The translations under genes were made by a program, and so were the position numbers. A stretch of 64,000 nucleotides of DNA from Sanguinoderma infundibulare (lineage: Eukaryota > Basidiomycota > Agaricomycetes > Polyporales > Polyporaceae), in the NCBI GenBank assembly GCA_032821775.1, contig JAVLRN010000002.1, positions 4,526,001 to 4,590,000 on the forward strand, read 5' to 3'. This document shows positions 22,580 to 33,547 of this stretch, in pieces. Every line of letters starts with the position of its first letter. Position 1 is the first letter of the stretch. The notes under the pieces were generated by a model. It saw nothing but the letters and a program-made list of their open reading frames with translations. It did no database searches and was not told the origin of the DNA.

Positions 22580-24310
22580 AAGGGGACGTAGCGATGTCCT
22601 GACTGCAGCTCGTGGCGCTGAACCTCCTCCTTGGCCTCGGGCACCTCGATCTCCTCGACCTTCAATGGGCGGAACGCGGCAAAGATGTTCGCCTTGATCT
22701 TGATCTCGTCGAGCTTGCCAGCGGATAGCGTGAGCTTCTGGAGCATCGACGCGACACTGCAGCCGTGTCCCATTAGAAATCGTCTTGAACATCCGCGAAG
22801 AGGCCTTACCGAATTGTCTCCTTCTCGAGGTACTCCGCGCCGCCGCCGCCGACCTTCTCCATCACGCGGAGGTAGTGCTTCACGCCCGCACCCAGCGTAG
22901 CAGCGAGGTCCGTTTCTCCTGAACGCGACGATGACGTCCTTCTCAGGTTCTATCACACATACCACATACGATGCCTATCAGTAACCATGCAGTCGCCAGG
23001 TGTGGAATGATGGCGCGCAAGACATACCAAAGCGACCTCGTCGAATGAGTGGATGTCGAGGATCTGGTATGCCGGAGGAGGTGGAGGCTTGATGTTCGAC
23101 TTCACGCCGGATTTTGTGGTGACACTGAGAAACGCCGAGATCAGTACAATATTCGACATCGTGAACACAAAGCGGGGATATAAAGACTTGGGTCAGGCGA
23201 AATATATGGTCTCATCTCGAAAGATTCAGCGACCTTAAACCTGTTTGGATGTGCATCTCGCCCAAGGAATGATTGGATAATCAATGTTTCCCTTCGCCTA
23301 TGAAGATGCGTGTGAAGTACAGCAGCACAGAGGGTCCACTCTCGGGAAGCAACACAAGAAGGCATGGCTAGTAAATTCGGTACACTAGACTCGCGTTCGA
23401 CTCCTCGTGTACGACGTCCCGCCACACTGCTCTCGTGACGCGTCAGGTTCCGCGTCTTGGCTGTTCGCGCCGATCCATGTCCTGCACGCTGATCATAAGA
23501 CACGACGTACGGAACACCAGTGGCTCCTTAGTGAGCGTATGCACACGCGCACGCATGACACTACACCGCGCGGACGAGACCCGCGCCACGCACTGATGCA
23601 ACGTCCTCGCGGAGAGCCGACTCACGACAGTGGTGTTGCTCGACTTCATCCATCTGTACTCCACAGAACACGCATCACAGGCGGCGGAGGGAAGAAGATA
23701 ACCGGAGCCAGAAGAAAAGCCGAAAATGCGCCCGAAAATACGAAGAGAAGTGACGACTCACAAGTTGGCCAAAGCCTCAAGATCACGGCCGCCATCATAC
23801 TTCTCATCCGCTCCATCAGCATCGAACCACTTGAGGGCTGAGGGTGAAGAGGCGTCGGAATAGGCACGCAGGGACAGGGGCGAAAGAAGCACGTACTTGG
23901 GAAGCCAGTCACGACATACTTCTGACCAAGCGGCTTTCCAGCACCATCCGCGTCAACCTTGGCGATGATGACCTTCTCTTTCTGGTGGGCGAACGCGTCT
24001 GCGAGCTCCTCGTAGACGGGTGCAAGGTTCTACGCAGTCAACGGTTACTTCGGTATTCTCGGACGCAGAGGATTGGAGCTTCACAGACATACATTGCAAT
24101 GTCCGCACCATGGGGCGAAGCTGAATCATGTCACGTTAGATATCGCAGCGTTTGGAAACAACACGGACTTACAACTCAACCAATGCAGGATTGCCCTTGC
24201 CAATAATCGAATCGAAGTTGTCCCGGTCGAGCTCGACGTTGGACGCCAACGCAGCGCCGACGGACAGCACCGCGGCGAAAAAGTTCCAAACCTCATGGCA
24301 TCGACGGCGA
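22580..24310 (-). pseudogene. Protein disulfide isomerase gene with internal deletion and lost stop
   Basis: From its N-terminus this minus-strand copy carries a signal-peptide-like FFAAVLSVGAALASNVELDR, SIIGKGNPALVEL, an intron, and FAPWCGHC (the catalytic thioredoxin site). NLAPVYEELADAFAHQKEK, IIAKVDADGAG, LGQKYVVTGFP and LKWFDADGADEKYDGGRDLE follow. The linker VKSNIKPPPPPAYQILD opens a second thioredoxin domain. After KDVIVAF that domain is missing and sequence jumps to DLAATLGAGVKHYLRVMEKV of the C-terminal ERp29-type domain. The last exon ends EEVQRHELQSGH. The codon after HEL is CAG where the 5.07-kb copy has the TAG stop. The start codon and signal peptide are in different frames. It is the most complete PDI copy but not functional as written. 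Confidence 0.78.
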
Positions 24311-24559
24311 TGGGGACCAAGATGAAAGACGAAAGCACGAGGAAGAGGGGAGAGTAAAAGGAGGCTCTGGAGAGCGTTGGTGTTCCGAGTCGTGGACTCG
24401 AGCATATGATGTGTTGAGACACCATCCCGCGCAAAAGAACCTGTACGCAATGACGCACACGCTGGTGCATGCTAACAAACGCTCGACAAGGAACTAACGT
24501 GGCCAGCTTGTCCCGGTGAAACCTTCCCGCAAATGATCCTCTGCCCTTGCATCCTGAGA

Positions 24560-25060
24560 ACCATATAACCCGTAGCCGCACCGCCCTGGCCCGTCGGTTG
24601 GATTGAGACGACGGCACATTCGAGTGTCAGAATGGATTGTGTAAGGCGCGTAACAAACGCCAGCCCGTCGAATTCGTCGACCGGCCTTGCAGGGCATACC
24701 GGCGGACGTGCCCCACAAACGTCTTGCGACGTCGCGCCTTCAAGCTCTGAGGCAGTAGCAGCAGAGTGAGCCCGAGCAAGCAGCTTGGGTGCTCCCCGTC
24801 GGTCGCCGCACCTTCAGCAGGGGACGACTCGCTTGGAATTTCTTTGGCCCTCTCGTCCAGACCGGAACCAGTCACCACGAGATTGACCTGAGCAAGCTTC
24901 AGACCAGAGAACGTGCCTTCAATCGCGGCCTGGGAGCGACCGCGCGATGAGCATCGCATGACTAGCGTTCAGTACACAACGAAACCCAGACTCACGAATG
25001 CACGACAGACGTCCACATCGTTATCGTCCGCACCCAGCTTGATACCAAGCGTTAGGTTCT
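24560..25060 (-). pseudogene. Two unassigned conserved-looking exons
   Basis: On the minus strand, LGIKLGADDNDVDVCRA ends at a GTGAGT donor. After a CCCAG acceptor the frame continues AIEGTFSGLKLAQVNLVVTG and SGLDERAKEIPSE. The splice gives an uninterrupted, protein-like sequence, but I do not recognise the family and find no start or end. It lies between the PDI and F-box pseudogenes and is probably another captured fragment. Confidence 0.35.
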
Positions 25061-25640
25061 TCAAGCCGGGCGCCCTCCGAGCGCAGCGCGCTGACAAGGT
25101 CCGATCCGAGGACTGCAGCAAGAGAGGAATCGTGGAAGGCGATCGCGAGGTGCGTCGGGCGGGCGTACCCGAACACGTCCATCAGCGCCGAAGGGGTGCG
25201 AGCGGCCGGGTCGTCGTCCAACAAGACGCGGGATGCAGCAGGCAAGCCCGAGCACCCACAGGTCGCCGACGTACCCGTTGTACCGCTGCAGATAACTCCA
25301 CGTCTTCTTGTATCCGTGCCGAACTTCCGATACATTATCGGAGGGCCATCCAGGGGGCTGTCGTTGCTATTGAAGGGAGCGCGGGGGCGCCCGAGGGCGA
25401 GATGGGCGAGGTTTGGGAATGCGTTGAGGTAGGGGCCAGAGGAGATCGAGATGTAGTTGCCCAGCATGAGCCTGCGAAGCTTCGGGTAGGTGATGCGCGG
25501 GAGCGTGTAGGCAACTGTAGCGGCCCATGTACCAGACCGGAAACTATAGCACAATGTTTCAAGAGTAGAGGCAGATTTCTGCAAAATATAGATCGGGTAG
25601 CATATAGAGATGAAGAACAAACATTCGTAAGCAGAGCGGG
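25020..25640 (-). pseudogene. F-box/LRR gene fragment (unit 3)
   Basis: Sister of the fragment at 14.7-15.4 kb: ICYPIYILQKSASTLETLCY, ITYPKLRRLMLGNYISISSG, LNAFPNLAHLALG, VLLDDDPAARTPSALMDVFG and ARPTHLAIAFHDSSLAAVLG. A frame change falls in the middle, near 25,320, and no F-box core is present. On its right it joins primase-like sequence at about 25,640, without an intergenic gap. Confidence 0.68.
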
Positions 25641-26460
25641 TATTCTACGGTACGATGCCTCTTTCAAACGTGAGACGCACCGGTGAATCGTAATAACGAG
25701 ACTCGGATTCTTTCTCGATCTCCTCCCCAACCTTTCCTCGGACGACCTCAAAGGCCCGCCCTCCCGCGTCGTCACTCATCCAGAGGTGAATCCTGCGCCG
25801 GTCGGAGTAGACCCAGAGGAGATGGCAGTAGTCGCGGACTCGTACACCGGCGGCATTGAACACCGGCGGGAGATGTTGGTGGCTGAGTTGTCGGCGGATG
25901 GGATCGTTTCGTATGTCGACTATGAGAGTGCGGAGAAGGCCGGTCGTTTCTCTCGCGGCTGCCCGATCGCGTCAGTATACATGTCTGTCTGTGTTGGGAG
26001 AAATGATTGGACTCACTCATACGTTATGGATGGGCCATCCGTCGAGACCACCAACGTTGTAGGTGCAGACCTCCGCCGTGAGCTCCTCGGGATTTGCGAA
26101 TGAGGTGGCGGGGGTAGTCCTCTTCTTTTGGGACCTCGGGGCGCTGGTCGCTGATAGTCATCGAGTCGACGGGAAACTCGGGGAGAGCGGGGAAAGCGTG
26201 AGGAGAGGCAAGCGGGGACGAGATCGGGGTGATAGGTCGTGAACCACGGCAACGGCAATGCTGAACTGGACACGGCGAGATGGTCATCGCGCGCCAACGC
26301 GTGAAAGACGCGTGGCGACGACGGCGGGCCGGTTGTAACCTCCTCTCGTCTCTCATGGCCAGTCTCGACTCTCTCACTGGCAGGCCGCATCAGAAGGCCA
26401 CCACGGATGCACGTTTTACGACAAGCAATGCTATAGACATGAGCGCTGAGCAATGTCCCC
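25640..26460 (-). pseudogene. DNA primase small subunit fragment (unit 3)
   Basis: The minus strand reads DYCHLLWVYSDRRRIHLWMS and DDAGGRAFEVVRGKV, matching the Pri1 block HLLWVYSGRRGIHxW that contains part of the active site. Further upstream are SFANPEELTAEVCTYN and YHPDLVPACLSSRFPRSP, corresponding to N-terminal Pri1 sequence. In SDRRRIH the conserved SGRRGxH is altered at two positions. Several frame changes; pseudogene. Confidence 0.68.
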
Positions 26461-27491
26461 CAAGTTCACGCTGAGACTAGCCGCTCTGTCTATGCGGGAC
26501 ACAGGAGCCATCAGCCCCAATCCCTCGGACGTCAACTGAAACTTCTACGAAACTCTCATCGAGGCAGACGTCAGGATTTTTGCTACCTCGTCGGCTTCGA
26601 CCGAGTGACCATGTATATGATCCGCCACGGGCACCCTTGTACGTCTTTTTTTGTGCTTCAGGTTTGTAGAATGGGGGACTGAACGATTGCGAATGGAAGC
26701 TATGTATAGCGTCGTGCCTGTCCCAGAGACTCTTCCCGTTCCAGTATGCGATAGGAGGAGCACGTTGTCATCGATCTGAAGAGATGAGCTGTCGTGTTCA
26801 CGCGGTGCGATTTCAGTTGTGTCCATCCCTCATGATGTGGTTGTCCAAAGGCTGCGATCTTAACAGCATTTAATCATGAAATCGAACGCCGCTAGCTGAA
26901 CCTGAGACATTGTGCGATCGGATGCACGACCTCGTGGACGCTGTGCACCGGTACCGGTAGGCCTATCGGAGGGCTTAACTTACCTCGAGGTTCAATCCCC
27001 ATCGTAGCCGACGTGGGGGAGTGTCCGAAGTGCACTCGCCTGTCGCCACGCCGGCACGAGTGCACCGCTTCCTGTTGAAGATCTGATACCCATCCCCCGC
27101 TGCAACTCGGTTCACGAACCTCTCATTGGCAATCGAGGTACAATCTATGCCTCGAGTACTGCATGCACGTCGTCTTGATTGTTCCAAACCCAGTCGCTTA
27201 TGCACACCCCCTTTCAGGCTGCACTCCAATATAGGATGTCGGTTGAATGCCGCTGGTCCACGGACTTCTGCAGAGGCTGATCGCCACAGTTCGGATACCA
27301 TTACGAAGTTGTCACCATAAAGCCGCCGTGACATTCTCCTGGATTCTGCATGGCGGCCCCTGATAACCCAGCCATACGCCAACCACCGTGGTGTGGACAA
27401 GTCTTCCCGCGTCAAGCTCGACTCTCAGCCCATGGTTGGTAAAGGTCATTCCTATCGTATCCTCTCTTCCATGGACACGTCGAGGAAGCCT
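26460..27491. repeat. Block B, copy 3 (left part, interrupted)
   Basis: Duplicate of block B. It stops at GAAGCCT (27,485-27,491), where the 2-kb insertion begins, and resumes at 29,464. Confidence 0.7.
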
Positions 27492-29463
27492 CACTGCGCG
27501 CCCGGAAAGCGGTGACCCAGCCGAGGTTGTCAGGTGAAAAGCCGACTTCACCAGCGAAGTCGGTGAATACCTAGTGGGTGGTGATTAAAGCAGTGAATCA
27601 GTGGCTATGGGATTTCACCCGCAAGTTGGAGGGTTTCACCAAGGTCGAAACGGGAATGAGATACGGGTCGGCGCTAGCGGTATCAGGTTCAGGGTCGAAG
27701 TTGTTACGGACCTGCCCTAAACTTTCACGTGGTCTCCAGACCCTGCCAACCGATGCCCTAACTGTCTTTGTGAGTCTCCGCCTCTTTTCTTCCTAAAGCC
27801 TCGACCCTCGCGCTGAGCCTTATCCCCTCACTTGCTCTCCCTCTCTCTCTGGAGTTTCCTGCTCTGTCTGCTGGCTTCAACACCTCGCAGGTCCCTTGTC
27901 TGGACTGGGTACATTCTCGCGCCCCCTTGTCCGCAACACTGGGTACCCGCGCAAGAGGAAGACGAGGTGGAGAGGGTGCCTGCAGGTATGTCTGATCTGT
28001 TTGTCAACATGGAAAGTGGTCATGTGTGAAGCCGCTGCTGAGGTCTAGGTCCTCACTCTCAAGCTGTACAATGCTGTCCGGAAAAAGCTCGTCACTCTCG
28101 CCAAGGCAGCGAAGGTAAGTGATCCATTTGATGGCAAGTCACGATAAGTCCTGTGCAGAACAGGGGCAGCATGAGAGGTTGAGGTGCGTCGGGAGCCATC
28201 TCCTTTGACCTGCGACGAAGATCTGCCTTTGCCAGGGCACTGATCACAGACTGCTAGACAAACGGATACAAGATGGCGTTCGAGGGCAAAGCGCCAAAGT
28301 CGAAGGGCTACTTCATCCCCATTACCATCATCGACAACCCTCTGGACGTCATATGCGAGGAGCGTAAGTGTCCTCGTCTACTTTTCATCTGCTAGCAGAG
28401 AGCAGGGACCTGGCTGACTCTTGAGGTTGCAGCAGAGTTTGGCCTGGTCATCCCGCTGCTGAAGTGGAAGGACGACGAAGATGTGGTGGCGCGCACAAGC
28501 AAGTATCATTTCCCCGCGCGAGGCCAGATGGCATTGAGTAGCCTGCTGATGATCACCCAGATGACAGCGAGTACTGCCCGATGGCGTCGATCTGGGGCTC
28601 CGATATGGACCGCGCATCGCGGACAAGCTGCATTGCGGGACGGGTAAGCCTGCAGCACTCTCCGTCTAATTCATAGCGGCCAACGTGCTGATGATCGCCC
28701 ACACGCGAACGTCTACCGGAAATCATTCAGTGTGGATCAACGAGTCGCTCACCGCCTCAGGCGATTTTGTGAGTTCCGTCCACCCCGCCTTCGCTTCCGT
28801 GCTCGCTTTTCGCTGATTGTTGCGCTTCCAGCTGTTCACGGGCGTGAAGGTAAGCTTGCGTATGACTCTGGGCCATATCCCCCACCCTCCGAGTACCGTG
28901 ATGGCTGCTAATGGCGCGGGAAAAGAGAGGGGTGGCACAGCCACTGCTGCCTGAGGGCGCGTGTGGGCATGACATGCTTGGGCACGCTTGATTGTCAGTT
29001 TTGTTTTGTTGTGTTTGCCGAGGTGTTGGTATCGCTTTCGATAATGTCGCTCATTTATCCATCATGTATCCGTAGTGTATTTTGTGAATATATTCCCCAA
29101 AAGTGTCGCTATTCCCGTGATGCGTGATCTGGAACTGGTGCCCGCCCTGCGAGTATTCCCCAAGTAATCACCAATTCCATGACTAGATATCTACGAACAT
29201 TTCACCCTCTTTTCTGTGGATTCTGGGTGGCAGATATGCACCAGATTACAGAAGGTTTTCACCCAGTTCTCGCTTTCAGCTGCATGGTGAAATCGCACAA
29301 AATCTGGTTGACTTTGACCATATATATCCCCAGGGTACAGGAGGAAAATCAACCGGCGCTCAATCCCCAGAACAGGTGACTACCCTCCACTTGCATGGGG
29401 GTAGTCCACCGTTTCCGCATGGTGATCGACCTGTCACTTTTGACGGACTCTCGGTCGCACTGT
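27492..29463. mobile_element. 2-kb insertion in block B copy 3
   Basis: Copies 1, 2 and 4 read uninterrupted across this point. The insert starts CACTGCG and ends CGCACTGT, giving an imperfect short inverted repeat (CACTGCG versus CAGTGCG). GCCT on both sides (27,488-27,491 and 29,464-29,467) could be a 4-bp target duplication. A hairpin with stem CCGACTTC/GAAGTCGG and loop ACCAGC lies near 27,543-27,564. The interior carries an aldehyde dehydrogenase fragment, and about 200 bp near 27,720-27,900 matches, inverted, the other insertion (8,820-8,963 and 10,539-10,580). No transposase is recognised. The terminal CACTG recalls CMC-type elements, which is only a suggestion. Confidence 0.65.
28040..28855 (+). 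pseudogene. Aldehyde dehydrogenase C-terminal fragment inside the insertion
   Basis: Exons separated by GT-AG introns read KLYNAVRKKLVTLAKAAK, YKMAFEGKAPKSKGYFIPIT with IIDNPLDVICEE, EFGLVIPLLKWKDDEDVVAR, ASIWGSDMDRA, RIADKLHCGT, VWINESLTASGDF and LFTGVK. This is the order of the C-terminal part of ALDH, where the usual motifs are GYFxxPTIxxN, EExFGPxxPLxxW, GLxAxxW and GTVWIN. A one-base shift lies between DMDRA and RIADK, and the catalytic Cys and Glu region is absent. It appears to be a piece of a host gene carried by the mobile insert. Confidence 0.75.
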
Positions 29464-29741
29464 GCCTATGTCACTGATCACTCCGATCCATGTTCCGAGG
29501 TAAGTTCTCCGTGCTGGAAATTTCGCACCTGCTTATTGGCCTGTTGAATGTGAAGGGGGTCGATTGAGAGATAGTCTCGGCTGTGTTCGGAAGGACTGTC
29601 CTTGATGATCGTGCATATGTTTTCGAGTTTTGACAGATGGCGGTTGGTATCGCCATCGGGGTATGGCAGGAATGACGCCTGTTCGTTTCTCTTGCATCTT
29701 CCGTCTGCGTTTTTGAATGACATTAAGCTAGTTTTGAGACC
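29464..29741. repeat. Block B, copy 3 (right part)
   Basis: Continuation of block B after the insertion, starting GCCTATGTCACTGATC and leading into the DUF6533 promoter. Confidence 0.7.
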
Positions 29742-29748
29742 TATATAA
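29742..29748 (+). promoter_or_regulatory. TATA box of DUF6533 copy 3
   Basis: TATATAA lies 75 bp before the ATG at 29,823, in the same GAGACC context as copy 2. Confidence 0.6.
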
Positions 29749-29822
29749 GATGCACACCAGACGCTAAGGCGGATGTCCAATCTGCCCCAACGTGTCGTTC
29801 TGAGCACTCTCATATCGCACGC

Positions 29823-31589
29823 ATGGCATCCTCTGATGATCTATCCGCCATCCTTGCTGACTACAGCAGCAAGTACATCTTTCTCTCATTCACGGAGTAC
29901 ATGTATTCTGAAGAATGTGGTATAGGATTAACAACAATTACTGTGGCATAGCAACTGCGGGTGAGCAGTGCCCTTAGTTCTCGTTTGATGGCACACAACA
30001 TCATTACTCCATCGAATTTGACACGCCTCTTTCTTTTCAGCCCTCTTCCTGTATGACTATATCCTCACCATCGGCGACGAAGTCGAGCATTTCTGGACAA
30101 GTCGAAAGACGGGCGCCGCTGCTTTGTTCTTTCTGAACAGGTACTTCAACCTGTTCAATTATCCCTACAATACCTTCGCCAGCTTCGCCTCCATACCATC
30201 CAACGAGGTGTGTTGGTGTATATGTATAACAATTTCCCCGTACTGACTGCCAAGCATTATTACAGAGGTTCGTGATGCTATTCTCGAGCACAAATGGTGC
30301 CTCATCGCAAAGTTCTGAACATCCAGCTGCCCAGACATCATTATCACTATCAAAGTCTTTGAGGCCTTGCCATACGTTGTGTGGGCAGGTGTGGCTTTGT
30401 ACCACCCATACTCTCTGTACTCATGTTCATCTATCTTCTCCAGCTTTCTCTGCTTTGCGCGTATTTGCATTGACATTGAGCTGGAATGGTTTCCAACGTT
30501 GGACATCCTGGCTCCTCGTCTTCTTCCTCTCTCTTGGACCGATCATCATCAACCTGGTCTGTAGTCTAGTTGATAAGTTGCATTTCTTCTTCTGATGGCG
30601 CACGTAGCTCGTCTTTGCGTATGGGATCGCTGGGGAGATCTCGCCACTGTTCGGGTGTTTCGAAATCATTGGCACCCCGGAATGGATATTGCGACTGTGA
30701 GTACTTCCCAGTTTCTCGAGTTACAATAGTACTCTAACCCTGAGTCCAGATGTGCGTTAGTGGAATAGAAGGCGCATACATAAGCATTACTAACTACACA
30801 TTTGTCCCAGTCATTATTCTCTCCCGGACGTCTCTGCTTGCAGCGGACTGTCTTGTCATGGGAATCACGTGGCTCGCTCTGTTTAGGTCCATCGATCTCC
30901 AGTGCATACAATCCAAAACGTTCGCAAATGTGCTCTTTACTGATGGTGAGTATGGCATTGTAAAGGGCTTTAAACGTTGGAGGCTGACCCTGGGGATACA
31001 GGGATTATCTATTTTCTGTTAGTAAAATTGTGTCTCGCAAAATGAAAGCGTTGACCCTCAAACCCCCCTAGCATTCTGTCCATTCTCAACGCCTTACATC
31101 TCGCCTTCTCGATGCTCTCTGTGAGTAGCCTCAATCACAAAATCCACGGGACCGACAACTATGTTTTATGGGTGGCTCCGGACATCAGCTTTCTCACCGC
31201 TTTCACTGAACCGTACGTAGCTCCTCAATACGTCGCATTGGCATTCTAGACACTTATCAGAAGAATTCCGCAGGTTGACGGCAGTTCTGGTCCAGCGGTT
31301 CTTGCTACACCTCCAGTCGGTGAACCGCCAGAAGGCATTCGGCATCATCTCCTCGCTTCAACTTGACGAAGGAACATCTAACACAAGCTCAGTCGTCTTC
31401 AATAGGGTGGTTGGCTCGCTCGCTACTCGTCTCACACCCGAAGACTACTGGCGAGGAGACGACGAAGATGCGCCTAACGATGCCTCGAGCGATGGATTGG
31501 AGGAGGGGCCAAACGCGATTGAAGAGAGCAGCGGCGAGGGTGGTCAACCATCCGTGGCTTCCGCTTCGTCCGCCGGAGTGGCAGCATAG
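29823..31589 (+). CDS. DUF6533-type multi-pass membrane protein, copy 3
   Basis: Start MASSDDLSAILADY; core LFLYDYILTIGDEVEHFWTS with FFLNRYFNLFNYPY; FEALPYVVWA; FSALRVFALTLSWNGFQ; LLVFFLSLGPIIINLV; IILSRTSLLAADCLVMG; and a last exon LTAVLVQRFLLHLQSVNRQK with the acidic tail ending SAGVAA. The TATA box is intact and the promoter uninterrupted, so this copy has the best promoter and exon set of the four. The insertion in its block B lies about 280 bp upstream of the TATA box. Predicted membrane location; no known function. Confidence 0.72.
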
Positions 31590-31930
31590 TGGGTCAGAAA
31601 TGCGGGTGCAGCTGCAGGGCTAGTAAAGAGAGCCACAGTTCGTCTCATGGTGTATCTCCTATTTATTGTATGTATCCAGGCATGGGCACTAAACGATGAC
31701 GGACAGTTTTTGTTTTATGCGAGGTGAATGAGGCGATGCGAGACGTTGCGCTTGCGTCCGGGTGTAGACTCCCGCAATACGTGCTGCCCGGAAGACCTCG
31801 AGAACAGGTTATGGCGACACGGTTTGACAATACTATATACGGTAGAGGTGCGCCGTCTCTAGGCCAAGCAACAACGCCTGGGCGTTCTGGCTTCGCGACA
31901 GGGTCAGACAGCTAAGACAAAGAGCGCGCT
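31590..31930. repeat. Tail block downstream of DUF6533 copy 3
   Basis: Matches 39,340-39,704 in reverse orientation and 12,998-13,350 directly. It has no gene. Confidence 0.65.
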
Positions 31931-31949
31931 CAATCTGGCCAGACACTTC

Positions 31950-32480
31950 TGTTACTGAACGAATATTCCAAACAGTTTGGTCCGGAGACGGGAATGCGCA
32001 TGTGCAGAACGATGGCCTGCCCCTCTGAGCGCAAAACGATGCCTGCCAAGTCGTCTGTCCGGCTTGCCTCGTTCTCGAGAATGCCGACCCGCCACAACTC
32101 GACGACGCGCCATTCGACCATCACCTTCGCGCCCTTGAAGTCCTCGAGGTCGAACGCGATCGAAAGAGGCTCTTCAAGTTGCGCCCCTCACGCTTGGCCA
32201 TGTGCAGCGTTGACCACGCCTGACTGGTCCTAAAAATCGTCACATGCACGCGATCAATCACGGAGTTGTGATGCGTGCCACCACGAACGAGATCATGGAT
32301 GCAGCGCACTCTTCACCGGTGATGACCGCCTTCTTGTCCTCCAGCTTGTTGACATGGACATAGAGATCTGATCCCGTCGCCGTCTCCCGGTTTGTATCGA
32401 ACAGCTCAGGCTGTACCTCCTTCTTCTGTGTTAAGCCTTCGATGGGCGGCTGTAGCGGATAGTACGAGAATGCTGCGGTA
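31950..32480 (-). pseudogene. SDR oxidoreductase fragment (copy 3)
   Basis: The minus strand reads LSIAFDLEDFKGAKVMVEWR, then ELWRVGILENEASRTDDLAG. This is the SDR stretch DLxDFxGAKxVVDxHVxxFG followed by a degenerate VDVLVNNAS. It is paired with the inverted copy at 38.9-39.33 kb. No catalytic YxxxK is visible. Confidence 0.55.
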
Positions 32481-32643
32481 GTCGTCGCAAGGTATGAATA
32501 GCCGTTCTAGATAGGACGTTGCCACCGCTAGAGCCTAGCGCAGTCGTTTGCTAACCAGCCTAGGGTGCGCCTCATCTGCATCCGGGAGTTCTTTGGAGCC
32601 AGCAGACGGGGCAGGACTAGGAGAGCGGCGCTCGTGAAGTTCT

Positions 32644-33183
32644 TCATCGCGAGGATCGGAAGGTGGAGGGCTGTCGACGTCTGCGGTAGGGCCGTTTGCG
32701 AATGTCACCTTCGCCGTGTATCTGTGGTGAACGCACGCCAACGATTGCGCCTTCGTTCTGACGTCCTGGACTTCCGCCTGCTGATGCACTGGATGATCTT
32801 GAGACTGCAGGACTAGGGGACCTCGAAAAGTCCCACTGCTCTTGAGCGCCGCCCCCAACAGAGTCGTTCGCGCGTTCCAGATCCTCGCGAAGCCCCAGGT
32901 CGTCTATTGAAGCATCAAAGGCGGAGTCGTCAAGTCTAAAGTCGCCCAGTTCAGAATTTTGCTCGCCCAGACAGACCCCAGAGTCGTCCACATCCATAGC
33001 ATTCAGATGCGCATCGCCGAGAGCCTGTAGCAGGCCTTCCTTCGAGTCCCACGAGAGGTATTCTTGAGGGTTAAATGCAGCCTCCGAGAATGCGTCATCG
33101 AAGCCCGCGGCTTGGGCCTGAGACTCGCCTGCATTCCCGGCTGCGGCTGAAACATGCGCTGGAGGATCATTTTGGAGATCAGT
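32644..33183 (-). CDS. Unknown acidic protein fragment beside the repeat boundary
   Basis: A long open minus-strand frame reads FNPQEYLSWDSKEGLLQALG, AHLNAMDVDDSG, LDDSAFDASIDDLGLREDLE, then Ser/Pro-rich PSPAVSRSSSASAGG. It is acidic, has no predicted membrane segment, and has no family that I recognise. A short upstream exon (MERAAR at about 33,230) could supply the start through a GTAGAT donor. The frame stops at 32,644, about 70 bp before the inverted-repeat arm. An alternative frame runs to 32,535 and crosses into the arm, so the original 3' end may have been replaced. Confidence 0.4.
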   Translation of the reverse strand, partial: TDLQNDPPAHVSAAAGNAGESQAQAAGFDDAFSEAAFNPQEYLSWDSKEGLLQALGDAHLNAMDVDDSGVCLGEQNSELGDFRLDDSAFDASIDDLGLREDLERANDSVGGGAQEQWDFSRSPSPAVSRSSSASAGGSPGRQNEGAIVGVRSPQIHGEGDIRKRPYRRRRQPSTFRSSR

Positions 33184-33547
33184 GAGAGGGTAAGGTGAAG
33201 GATAGATCTACCTCGCTGCGCGTTCCATGCTCGAAGAGCATCTTGCTTCTTGTGGGACTGTACCCGTTAATGACTGGTCCGATAGCCCTTTCCGGCTGTT
33301 CAACGCGGCGCCGGTCACCCTTTTGATACTCGAGTCGCTAGTACTTACGATGGGCACATTCAGACAGGTCACCGACTGCCAATACAAACCTAGCACAGCG
33401 CTGAAAACTGGAACACACGGTGAAAGGTGATATTGCCAAGTAGGGTTTCGCAGCACTCATGTGAATACAAGTTGGGGCGTTTGAATTACCATATTCGGAT
33501 GCCTGCACCCCATCCAATGATTCAAGACTGGCTGCGCCTTTCTCCAC

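Larger units (their letters stand above)
25575..32575 (+). repeat. Inverted repeat, left arm (unit 3)
   Basis: This stretch matches, in reverse orientation, 38,801-43,022. The inner boundary is sharp: homology ends at CTCAT (32,571-32,575) against ATGAG (38,801-38,805). The outer boundary is near 25,575 against 43,022, at the shared TGCAAAATATA. The left arm is longer because it holds a 2-kb insertion (27,492-29,463) and parts of block B and primase that the right arm has lost. Confidence 0.82.

Noticed and set aside
27492..29463. Helitron
   Set aside because: A hairpin lies near one end, but the end is not CTRR, and a possible 4-bp target duplication with short inverted ends argues for a TIR-type element.
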